In this document: one piece after another, positions 34,876 through 45,000 of the stretch
Layout of the letters: each line of letters begins with the position of its first letter
Numbering within the stretch: the first letter of the stretch is position 1
Assembly: GCA_029962745.1 (NCBI GenBank)
Contig: CM057158.1
Location: 6,311,869 to 6,375,868, forward strand
Direction: 5' to 3'
DNA: 64,000 nucleotides
Source of the DNA: Echinometra lucunter
Lineage: Eukaryota > Echinodermata > Echinoidea > Camarodonta > Echinometridae
Position numbers and translations under genes: made by a program
Notes under the pieces: generated by a model
Told to the model about the DNA's origin: nothing
Seen by the model: only the letters and a program-made list of their open reading frames with translations
Database searches by the model: none

Positions 34876-34929
34876 CATTCTGGTCCTCCACTACTTGATG
34901 GTTTGTTACACAATGTTTTTTTTTTTTTT

Positions 34930-35475
34930 AACCGGAAGGTAACCCTTTTCCCTTTTTTCATAGCCTTCTTTTCCCTGGTGAGAAGTGTGCCCTTTTTACT
35001 TATATAAAATAATGTCCTTGTATATGAGTTCCCCCTTTGACTGCCCTTTTTCGATTCTGATAGCGTAATTCCCCTTCTGCTGAGTGCCCCCCTTTCACCT
35101 GTGAAAAGTTTTCCTATTGCACTTGGGAAACTGCCCCATTTGAAAATTTGATACATGCCAGTTTTCTTTGGACGAATGCCCCCTTTTTTGATGTTTCTCT
35201 TTTCCTTTCGAGCATGTTCCCTCTTCTTTTAATTTGATACATAATACATGATTTCATAATATCTGCTTTCTAATAAATGCAGTTTCCTCACGATAAGTGC
35301 CCCCTCTAATCTGATATGTGTCCCTTTTCACAATACTAATGAGCGTCACAAGTTCCGTTTTTACAGTGCTCCTTTTCATAATGAGTATTGCAATTTTCCT
35401 CCCGGTAAGTGCCCTTTCAAATCTGTCCGTTTTGCGTCCGATTAGCGCCCCTTTTTGTACCATTTCATCTCTGTT
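34930..35475. repeat. Degenerate CCCCTTTT-rich repeat
   Basis: Irregular repetition of phrases such as GTGCCC(C)CTTTT, CCCTTTTCA and CTGATA with 30-50 bp spacing. The inverse phrase (AAAAGGGGCA) repeats similarly at 43370-43640, and a short piece is near 37100-37150. Probably the low-complexity interior of one transposon family. Confidence 0.5.
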
Positions 35476-35497
35476 AATTATCCCTTTTCACATCTAG

Positions 35498-35963
35498 CAT
35501 TGGCGTAAATCCGGGGGATGGGAGGGGGGTATATCCCCCACTTTTTCGAGGGGGGGGGGGGGTGGCGTGTACAAATATCTCCTACTTTTTAAGGAAGAAA
35601 TGATATTTGAATTAATCAGTTAGTAAAATTTTTACTTATCCGTCATAAATAACCATCATATTTTAGAATTTCTATTTGAAAATGCGATTGAAAACCATAA
35701 AAGTGGTTATTTTTGGCTCCCTCACTTCGCTCGCTGATCATATTTTAGATTTTCCATTTGAAAATGCAATTAAAAACCAGAAAAATGATTATTTTTGGCT
35801 CGCTCGCTTCGCTCGCTCCCAAAATAGAAATTAAAACGTGTGTAAGGGAGTCTGTGCGGGTGGGAGAGAGTGTGTGTTTATATAGGTGTGACTTTCGACA
35901 GGAAAAAAAAAACAGCAAATAAGTCGATCATCCCCCACTCCTCAAAGTGGATTTACGCCGGTG
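35498..35963. mobile_element. Non-autonomous hAT-like element with 8-bp target duplication
   Basis: Perfect 8-bp direct repeats ACATCTAG flank the element (35490-35497 and 35964-35971). Its ends are CATTGGCGTAAATCCG and GTGGATTTACGCCGGTG, imperfect inverted repeats. An 8-bp duplication is characteristic of hAT transposons. The 466-bp interior has G/C runs and two copies of a TTTTGGCT-rich segment ending in CTCGCTCGCTTCGCTCGCTC or a shorter form, and no transposase. Confidence 0.85.
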
Positions 35964-36267
35964 ACATCTAGTAAGCATGGTAAGTGATCTAAGGCTCCAA
36001 AACAGCCATATACCTAGCTCTAAATATCAGAGAAGTTTCATACTAGTATGATAAAAGATTCCCTTGTTATTTATCAATCTGTGGGGCAATACAGTGGATC
36101 AGGAGGCAAGATTACACAATGGTAAACAAAATTTTGATATATGATCGAGAATAAAATTCTAAGAAGAATGACATTAACAATATGATGATTTTCAATCGAA
36201 ATCAATGCATTTTGGCTAATTTTCACATAAAAAGTTATGAGCTGACCAAAAAATTTGAGTATGAGGT

Positions 36268-36415
36268 ATGACGTAAAAGTGGGTACCCAGCTTCGCGCAT
36301 TGCAGTTGTGCTGCGCGCTAGACTGTACAATATGTATTATACCTTGCGCGCATTTTGCTAGAAGTGCGCGACACGGTACCCACTTTGACGTCATTTTGAC
36401 GTCAAAGTGGGTACC
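36268..36415. repeat. Inverted repeat cluster with two TGACGTCA octamers
   Basis: The segment GGTACCCACTTTGACGTCA (36375-36393) is followed after TTT by its perfect complement, a 41-bp palindrome. A third related copy, TGACGTAAAAGTGGGTACCC, lies at 36267-36286, and the intervening sequence has paired CGCGCA/TGCGCG segments. The palindrome holds two TGACGTCA octamers, the consensus cAMP-response element. Regulatory use is untested; it may simply be the core of a foldback element. Confidence 0.6.
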
Positions 36416-37685
36416 CAGTTGAAACTGGATCACAGCTGAGGGGTCAAAAATATCCTGAAATCTTACTACATTTGGGGGTTTCCTTGGCAACACGACTTAA
36501 AAAAAAAACTTTAGGCAGATGATTTTCTGCTAATAAAATCAAGCTCTTTTAAATGAGCTAGCATTGTTCCAGCATTGGGTACCCCCTTTGAGGCATAAAC
36601 ATCCACGATTTTAGTAGGAACTAAATTGAAGCAGTGAGCATATTTCTCTTTTTTTCCCCACTCTCATTTCAGGCTTGTCATACCAAGAATGTTGTAGATA
36701 TAAAGTCTTATCTATTCTCGTGTTAATGTCTCACGTTTGACTTTTTTTTCCTCTCTAATAGTATAAAGGTCGTGATTAGAGCTCAAATATGCACTGAAAT
36801 TATAACTTGGTCAATAAGGAAAAATACAAGCTTATATGATGATCATAACAATGATAGGAAAGAAACCTGAAATGATTTTCAAGCATCTTTACCATCACTA
36901 ACTTTAAAGAAGGCAATTGTGGTCTTCACGTAAGAAGTTTGCATTTTTGCTCTCTCGCTTCGCTCGCTCGCAAAACAATAATCAGGAAAGTCTTGACAAC
37001 TACAAAGTAGATATACGTAATGGACAGAAAAATGTGTATGATAAATGACTCTTAAAAGTGTGTTCAAGAGAATGAACGGTATTTTCCAATCTGTGTTCCC
37101 CTTTGTTAGTGCCCGTCTTTTTAAAAATGTCCCTTTTCACTCGTAGCTACCCTCATTCTGATATCGCCACCCTTGGCCTCCCCCTAAAAAAACATAGAAA
37201 TCGAGTCCCTATACACAACGGGGGCGGGGGGGGGGGGCAGGGGCAGTTGCCCCCCCCCCCGAAATTCGAAGACTTACATTTTCTAAATTTTCACAGAATT
37301 CACCAAAAGTGTGCCCCAAATCTTTCAATAGGCTATTGCTCAAAAGTTGGTTAGACACGAAACTAGGGGGCTTTTATATATACAGCATTAATTTGATAAT
37401 ATTATAATGCAGAGATGCGATCATGCACAGGTAACTCATGTGGATGCCCCAGGCGCGACTATTTCACTCAGAGGTAAGATCCTCCCCCCCCCCCCCCCCC
37501 AAAAAAAAAAAAAAAAAAAAAAAAAAATTCTCACATACACAACATCCAAAAGCAAACCCATGAGAGCTGCTGCACTGAAGTAACGTGGCAGAGATGCCAT
37601 GGCATCACCCGCCTACAGACAAGCCGCGACCTACCAACCTGGAGACTGGAGTCTGGAGAAGAGACTAAGTCAAAACATGTGCATA

Positions 37686-38185
37686 NNNNNNNNNNNNNNN
37701 NNNNNNNNNNNNNNNNNNNNNNNNNNNNNNNNNNNNNNNNNNNNNNNNNNNNNNNNNNNNNNNNNNNNNNNNNNNNNNNNNNNNNNNNNNNNNNNNNNNN
37801 NNNNNNNNNNNNNNNNNNNNNNNNNNNNNNNNNNNNNNNNNNNNNNNNNNNNNNNNNNNNNNNNNNNNNNNNNNNNNNNNNNNNNNNNNNNNNNNNNNNN
37901 NNNNNNNNNNNNNNNNNNNNNNNNNNNNNNNNNNNNNNNNNNNNNNNNNNNNNNNNNNNNNNNNNNNNNNNNNNNNNNNNNNNNNNNNNNNNNNNNNNNN
38001 NNNNNNNNNNNNNNNNNNNNNNNNNNNNNNNNNNNNNNNNNNNNNNNNNNNNNNNNNNNNNNNNNNNNNNNNNNNNNNNNNNNNNNNNNNNNNNNNNNNN
38101 NNNNNNNNNNNNNNNNNNNNNNNNNNNNNNNNNNNNNNNNNNNNNNNNNNNNNNNNNNNNNNNNNNNNNNNNNNNNNNNNNNNNN
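37686..38185. other. Assembly gap (500 N)
   Basis: Exactly 500 undetermined bases between receptor genes 1 and 2, bounded on the right by a poly-A run and on the left by a short unremarkable stretch. The open frames spanning it are artefacts. Confidence 1.
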
Positions 38186-38198
38186 CCTTTCAGTAGAC

Positions 38199-38229
<31 letters not shown>

Positions 38230-38403
38230 TCTGATCGTTCGCCAGCCCGCTACTCCCGCTAGTAAAAGCTAGACACAATGATTTCGGGCACAGCAATCAC
38301 ATTTCAAAGCGAGTTAGCAAAGTATCAAAATATTTGGGCAGCATGAAAGGAGGTTCACAAAATTACAAAAAAAATCTTCTGTATTTTGCTGACGAAGGTT
38401 GAG

Positions 38404-38594
38404 TAAAAAATTACCCAATATTGGGTAAAAAAGGGAACATGCATGTTTGTTGGGTAAGATTTTGTCCCATATTAGGCAAAATGCATGTTTTATGGGTAAA
38501 TTTCAACGCAACATTGGGTAAAATTTACACAGTATTTGGTATCATTTTACCCAACAAGCGTGCATGTTCCCTTTTTACCCAATATTGGGTAAAC
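38404..38594. mobile_element. Foldback MITE with ACCCAATATTGGGT ends
   Basis: Both ends carry the palindrome TTACCCAATATTGGGTAAA followed by AAGGGAACATGCATG on the left and its inverse GCATGTTCCCTTTTTACC on the right, then TGTTGGGTAA / TTACCCAACA. The element is about 190 bp and abuts the long GT/AT microsatellite. Confidence 0.75.
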
Positions 38595-38600
38595 TTTTTT

Positions 38601-38603
<3 letters not shown>

Positions 38604-38697
<94 letters not shown>
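38604..38697. repeat. Compound microsatellite (GT)n(AT)n
   Basis: About 20 GT units followed by about 26 AT units. Length is probably unstable between individuals and uncertain in the assembly. Confidence 0.95.
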
Positions 38698-38699
<2 letters not shown>

Positions 38700-38869
38700 G
38701 GTGTGTAAGGGGGTGGGCGTCGCTGACTTCACTCGCTTATAATAAACAGAATGGTTTCGGAAGGTGAGCGAGGTACCTAAACGGATTCATATTCAGCACA
38801 CAGGGGATCGAAATGATTATTTAGATATGTATATTTCGGTGACGAAATATCATTTCTACTATGAATAAA

Positions 38870-39245
38870 GAGTATATTTTTCGTCGCTCGCTGCGCTCGC
38901 TCGTTATATTATTGTTTGAGTTTTTTTTTTAAAGCAAACAAATTGATCAAATAAATAATTTCGACGTTTCATAATTATGCTCACAATATAATTTACTGAA
39001 GGGTTAGTGGGTGTTTCCTCGCTCGCTTCGCTCGCTCGTAATGGTTAGAGACATGGTGGTTTCGGACAGAAAACAATAGACCAGGGAGGTGCTAAAATAG
39101 GTCATTGGCAGTGAGGTGACTAGATATTTAATTGAAACATCATAAAGTCCTACAGTGGTCCGATAGTGTATTTTGATACAATAACATGTCTTTTATTGCA
39201 AATAAAGTTGTAATTTTCGGCTTGCTCGCTTCGCTCGCTCGCAAA
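38870..39245. repeat. Three copies of CTCGCTCGCTTCGCTCGCTCG motif region
   Basis: The motif appears near 38885 (with GCTGCGCTCGCTCG), 39018 and 39224, each at the end of a run such as TAATTTTCGGC or GTTTCCTCG and followed by AT-rich sequence. The repeat period is about 130-210 bp. Confidence 0.6.
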
Positions 39246-39777
39246 ATTTAAAAACAGGGTGGTATCTATAGCAAGATGCATCATTTTCCCAAAATTTTAA
39301 AACGCTTCAAGTCCCTAAAGACACCTTGGTTCGAGATTATTTTCGGTATAGTGTTTTTTAATATTTTATTTTAAACAACAAATGCACTCGTTGGTGTCAA
39401 TATGCACATAGCACATCACTTTATTTGATAGACGATGAAAAAGCAATGAAGTGTTATGTGATAATATGCCCAATTTACTATTTTCTATAATTTATCAATA
39501 CTTAATACTTCTACAGGAGGTAAAACAGGAAGTTAAATGTTTACAAACTTCATTCATCTTCAGAAAGTATTACTCATACATCTTCCAACTAAAGTTATGA
39601 TGCACTGGTCACTTTATGGTCTTCTTATTTACTACACCACTCCTTCCAGATAACTGACCCACTCCCCCAATACTGAGTAAAAGTTATGACATACATTAAG
39701 CCTTTGGTCAAGAGCTCAAGGTTGACCGACTCCCAATAGAGGGTTTACCCATTAATAAAAAGGGTTCACTTCAGGAC

Positions 39778-39857
39778 TCCAATCAGAGAGAATACTTCAG
39801 AATACTTCAGAGAGAAGCAGAGACAATCAGAGTATACTTCAGACTACATCAGAGTAC
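39778..39857. repeat. Short degenerate repeat (AATACTTCAGA)
   Basis: The unit AATACTTCAGA or TATACTTCAGA occurs four times within about 80 bp, separated by AGAGA-rich spacers. Confidence 0.6.
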
Positions 39858-39989
39858 AGTCACCATTAGACTTACTCTTAGACTTGTGTTTGTAATTCTT
39901 AAGTTCGAGTTATACATCACCTAAATAATTGTTACACCTCATCCTTTAACTTTGAGTATTCGTGTCTTCAATGTACATGTTCTCTGTTG

Positions 39990-40170
39990 CCGGACGGTTG
40001 AACTACCGGTAATCACTAAATCTGATCCCAACACGACAGTAGATAAAATGGCTTGCTCAAGGGCATAAGTGCCGTGCCTTGGATCGAATTCCAGTCCTTC
40101 GCTCTCCACTGCGGCACCGACATTGATCCACACACACCGGCACAAACTTTTCCACTCGGTGCCATGGCTG
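39990..40170 (-). mobile_element. Possible tRNA-derived SINE (V-SINE-like core)
   Basis: On the minus strand, GTGCCGCAGTGGAGAGCG resembles a Pol III A box region, GGAATTCGATCCAA resembles a B box, and TTATGCCCTTGAGCAAG resembles the 'CCCTTGAGCAAGGCA' core seen in several animal SINEs. The ends are not defined and both boxes deviate from consensus, so the call is tentative. Confidence 0.4.
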
Positions 40171-40498
40171 TACAAATACGCAGCAGGGGGGGAGGCAAGG
40201 GGGGCAGGGTGGAGGTTGCCCCTCAGAAATTTTGAATACATTTTTCTTACTGAAAATTGTCTCAAAAATGCACCAAAAGTGTGTACCAGATTCTTCAATT
40301 TCAATTTTAAAAATGTAAAAGTGCCTAATGATCAGCTCGGTCGCTTCGCTCCCTCGCTTTCATATTTCTTCAAAATTTTATGCGCCTTGCCCCCCCCCAG
40401 AAAAAAAATGCATTGACCCACGGTACGCCACTGTTACTAGGGGCTGGGGTGGCTAAACTTCAAATGTCATCAAAAGGCCCAAATGGATGCTATATGTA

Positions 40499-40959
40499 CA
40501 CTCTAAAAACTAAAATGTTGAATCACCATTTAAAAGGGCGGAGGAATTACTACATTTTCAAAATGTTAGATTAACACTTTGAACATGCTGGAGTCAACAC
40601 TATTACACGGTGGATTGCAACCTTTATAGTGTTGACTCCGGCTTGTTCAAAGCAGTGGCGTAGCTAGTATTTCATTTTAGGGGGGCGGTAGTGAGCACGC
40701 GAAGCTTGCGAATCACTTACTGAGCGCGCAAAGCGCGCTCCCTATGGGGGATTGTGCAGGGTTCCTTGTTTACTCCCGATCTTCTTACGTTCCCATACCT
40801 TTTTTTTTTCTCTCTCTCTCTTTTGTGGCATTTTGTGGGGGACCGCCCTCAACGCCCCCTGGCTACGCGCCTGGTTCAAAGTGTTAATCTACCATTTTGA
40901 AATGTCAATCACTCCTCCACCTTTTTAAAGAGTTATTCAGCATTTTAGTTTTGAGAGTG
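40499..40959. mobile_element. TA-flanked foldback MITE, interrupted by a hAT-like element
   Basis: Ends CACTCTAAAAACTAAAATG and CATTTTAGTTTTGAGAGTG are inverted repeats flanked by TA on both sides. Paired arms continue through GGAGGA and ACATTTT-AAAATG-TAGATTAACACTTTGAAC. The right arm is split by the insertion at 40653-40873, so this element was present first. Confidence 0.8.
40653..40873. mobile_element. hAT-like MITE nested in older MITE, 8-bp duplication GTTCAAAG
   Basis: The direct repeats GTTCAAAG (40645-40652 and 40874-40881) are perfect. Ends CAGTGGCGTAGCTAG and CTGGCTACGCGCCTG are imperfect inverted repeats. CAGTGGCG-type ends with 8-bp duplications are typical of hAT elements. The 221-bp interior is G/C-run rich and includes the GAGCGCGCAAAGCGCGC variant of the recurring purine motif. 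Confidence 0.88.
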
Positions 40960-41530
40960 TAAGTTAATCGCAAAAACACTAACATTCATTAAGGAAGATG
41001 AAACATCAGTTATAACGAAAATCATAATTATGCACATTCATTAAAATCATTATGGGGAATTGCGAAGTTGATTCATAAGAGAAACAAATCAGAATGGAGA
41101 GATGGAAGGACCCGCAAGCATGATAATTTGTATAAATATACATATCTTTATGACAGAACCATTCACCACCGTCAGGGCAGTAGCTAGACCAGTCGCATGG
41201 CGCAAGAGTTAGGGGGGGGGGGGTTCCTGGATATTAAATTTAAAGAAAGATAAAATTTGTCATCTCGTATTAAAGGGCGATCCTTGAGGGAACGAATTAT
41301 TGCGATGATGTCCAATGATTTTCAACTTCATGACAAATAAAGTTGATGGATTATTAGGTGATAAATATCATTGAATGCACTTAGGTTCCTCTTGGCAATA
41401 ACAAATTGCGGTTAACAATACCAGCAGAAAGAACGAAGCATGATATCTTGAAAAGAATTAATCATTCGGCTAGGTAGGTCAAAGGTATTCTTATGTAGAG
41501 CTCTGTCGATCCTACGTACACTTGTGGTAC
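40960..41530. other. Upstream region of receptor gene 2
   Basis: Mostly AT-rich sequence with a G run near 41212. No TATA box or other promoter element could be placed with confidence; the candidate first exons begin at 41532 and 41636. Confidence 0.35.
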
Positions 41531-41531
41531 C

Positions 41532-41586
41532 ATGCAGCAACTCGACTTATACACTTTATTGCTAGTCATGTTAACATTTGTCATTG
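41532..41586 (+). CDS. Alternative candidate first exon of receptor gene 2
   Basis: ATG at 41532 reads MQQLDLYTLLLVMLTFVIG, a typical hydrophobic signal peptide, up to a donor TTG|GTAATC that leaves phase 1. Spliced to 49508 it would stay in frame (869 codons plus stop in all). The donor is weaker than the GTGAGT at 41808. This could be an alternative first exon, a remnant, or chance; transcripts are needed to decide. Confidence 0.35.
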
Positions 41587-41635
41587 GTAATCTTTCTATA
41601 ACGGTGAGACGTTTGAACAGTGGGTAGCGACTAAC

Positions 41636-41807
41636 ATGGCATTTCGTCGTATCTTCGTGTTATATTTCGCGCTGAAAATATTACCATTTTGTTTGTGCTC
41701 TGATCCATACTGCGATCTTGAGGGTGAAAATCAGTATCCTTATGGTAACAGTTTTAGTTCGAGTAACGAGGAGGACTGTGACTCATATGGGGAGAGTTCC
41801 ACTTACG
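41636..41807 (+). CDS. Receptor gene 2, exon 1 (signal peptide)
   Basis: The first ATG in this frame after a TAA at 41588. It encodes MAFRRIFVLYFALKILPFCL, a positively charged then hydrophobic signal peptide, followed by CSDPYCDLEGENQYPYG and a Ser/Asp/Glu-rich stretch. The donor TACG|GTGAGT is strong and gives phase 1, matching the next exon 7.7 kb away. Confidence 0.75.
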
Positions 41808-41967
41808 GTGAGTTACTCGAGGATGCATGCGTCTACTTCATAATACGCTCGAGTATGACTATCGTGTGAATAGAGGAGTGTTTGGCAAAGAGGTAAACAC
41901 AGAGAGAAAGAGGCCGGGGAGAGGTAGAAAAAGAGAGAGAGAGAGCATTAGAGTTGGAGGTAGCTAG

Positions 41968-42004
<37 letters not shown>

Positions 42005-45000
42005 AGGGAGGGAGGGAGAGAGGGAGAGAGAGAGAAAGAGAGGGAGGGAGGGAGTGGGGGATTGCCGAGCTATACAAATTGCCCCATCAGGATCATGACC
42101 ATATTCGCAAACACAGCCAAAGCGGTCTATATCTTGTATCTGTTTATATCAATTCTTCAGTCATCTCTCTCTCCCCATAGTTATTACCTCAGAATTTGAA
42201 TTGATTTGATTTATTTATTCTTCCGTCTCAGTGTTAACATGTACAAAACAAATATACAAATTCAGTTCTGAAACAACATTGTAAAGGAAAGAACAGAATT
42301 ACTGAGCAACTGAACGAAATAAAGTTTACCTGACTGAAAAACAAATTTTGATGTCAATGGACATTTTGTTGAGTAATATGAATACCAACGATCCCGTCTT
42401 AATCCGGCACCCTCTCCCATTCCGCCTCTGTCGAATTTGCATTATTTATGTTTGCAGCTACATGCTGGGGCTGTTAAAGTTTGTTTTGTTTTGTTTTTCT
42501 TCTTTTCTTTTGTGCACTAAATACCCTTTCAACTTGATTTATTGAGAATGACCTTCAAGAAAAAAAATATTACTAATAGGCCAACAGTGAATGTCTACGA
42601 GTCATCGTATACATACCCTGATGGCATTTTTTTTTTCAAATTTGCGGTTGTCATCGCAAGTCGTCCCAACTATTACATCTCTTATTCTGTTCCTCAGTTA
42701 CATCTCTAACTAGGGTGGGCATACCGTCACTGACCAATAGTCCAAAAGTATTTTTGCTGCACGGTATCTTTGCTGTAAGGGAGGTCCATTTGAATTATAT
42801 TTTAGTACACAATTGCCATGGATGACCTTGTGAATGCCATTACTGTGCATACCAGCAAACTGTTCGAGATATGAAATGAATGATAAGCGATAGACTGACC
42901 ATGTCCATGCAGGGTTGGCGAAGCGTGTGTCAAAGAGGGGAGGAGGAGAGCATCACCCAGAAGGGCACTTTAAGGGAAAAGAGGCATATACAAAGGGTTA
43001 ACACAAGATGGCAAAAAACACTTTGGGGGGGGGGGTAGTATAATAGTACCCCTAGTCCCCTACATTATTATTCAACACACTCTTAGGGTCGTTTTCGACT
43101 TTTTTTTTTTTTTTACTAGTCTTTACATAACAATAAATACTTTGCAATTTTGTACACAGCTCTGATTACTCGTTTGCGATCGAGTGAATGAAGCAAGCAA
43201 GCAAATAATGCTAAGTATATTTTGCCGTAGGCCACGGTATCTGTATTTTAAAGAGTGACTTGCTACCACGTCAAGTACTTTTTAGGGCTCCCCTTATTTT
43301 TTTTTTCATCGATTACACCTGTCGTTTTCCTCATAATTTAGCAAGCTAAGGAGGAGAAAAGAGACATACTAGAAACGAAAAGGGGCATTTTCAGAAATAA
43401 ATTGGGGCATGTATCAGATTTCAATTAGGACGCGTCCTAATTGAAATCTGACTGGCCTACATGTAAGAGGTAATCAGAGGTAAGAGGGGAACCTAGCAGA
43501 AGGGGAATTGCACCATCAAAAGGGGCACCGATCACACTTCAATATAGATATTCATTATAATGATAAAAGGGCATTTTCAGAAGACTGGGCGCTCCGATCT
43601 AATCGCGTTCAAAAGGGGCAGGACTGTGTATAAGATTTCAGAAAGACAACTTAATCTGAAACCAAAGAAAAAAACAACAACACTTATACTAAAAGGTGAA
43701 AGGCACTAAACCGTTTCAAAATATGCATTTTCGTTGTTAAACGGAAATTTTTGGGTGCTTGGAAAAGTCTCCCAAACACCCCTCCCCCAAGTACCGCCCC
43801 TAACCCCAAATCTTGACAGTGCAATTGTAAACGGTGGTTTTTAAAATAGAATGGAAATATCACTTCGATAAAAATTTATTATTTAAAAAAAAATCTGTAG
43901 CGATGTTCAAATTTATCAGCTGTTTCTCGTCAGCATTATGATATTAAAAGAACTCTATTTCAAAGAACATGTCCTTTTCTCTTCTTCCAAATCTGACACG
44001 TAGCGTACGTGATTAAAAGTTTGACGCTTATTTCAATTCCTTTTCAGAATTAAAAAAAAATCGACTTACATTTACCGCATAATTGAAACTTTTGAATACA
44101 CTGCAAGTTGGCTTACTGGTACTCTACGGAAAGTGTTCAACCGGAAACACACTTTGAAAAGAATAACAGCACACTTGCTGTGATCTACATTTACATCATT
44201 TCCGGACAGCAGAATGTATGTCTGAGTAGATGTCTGGGTCAAACCTTCAGGTAAGGGCAGTGCAGGGGGGGGGGGGAGGCGGCCACTCCTATGCTTTTTC
44301 AACTGATCAGAAAAACAGGAAAAAGAACAAGAGCAAGAGCAAAAAGAACAGAAAGAAGAGTAAGAACAAAGTGTATGGGGAAAGAGAGGGCAGGGTCGTG
44401 CAACTACAGTGCCCCCCCCCCAAAAAAAGTTTAGAGTTGGAAAATTATCGCCACCTGAGCATTCACAAATATTCTCAGGAGATCTCCATACCTTTAGAAA
44501 GCCCATAGTCTCTTCTATGCAATGCCACCTCAAAATCTCAAAATATTTTACGCCTTAAAAAGCAAGTAACTTTATATGAAATGGTGCAGAATTTGGGCTT
44601 GACCAGAATTGGCGTTTGTTCTGGCTATTATGTATCAGTAGAGTTGAGAGTATACTGTTAACTCCACAGGCTTAGAAATTTTTATATTCTGATGGCTTCA
44701 AAACAATCATAGATAAATATCCTGTTGTGCGTATGTTGTGACACATCTCATCAATAATATGTCATGCTTGAGTAGGGCTTGGAATATACTTGATTGATTT
44801 ATTTCAAAATCATATATTACTTTTATGTATATGTAAGTTTTTACCGATTTTTATCAGCACCCAGTCATGCAGATCAAGCAATATCTGCCAATCAGTCAGT
44901 CAGTCAGTCAGTCAGTCAGTTAATCACTCAATCAATCAATCAATCAAACAGGAAAAAAAACAAAAACCAACCAATTATGCATCCTTCAATCGGATGCACA

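Noticed and set aside
37599..38296. Open frames of about 200 codons on both strands
   Set aside because: They consist almost entirely of the 500-N gap.
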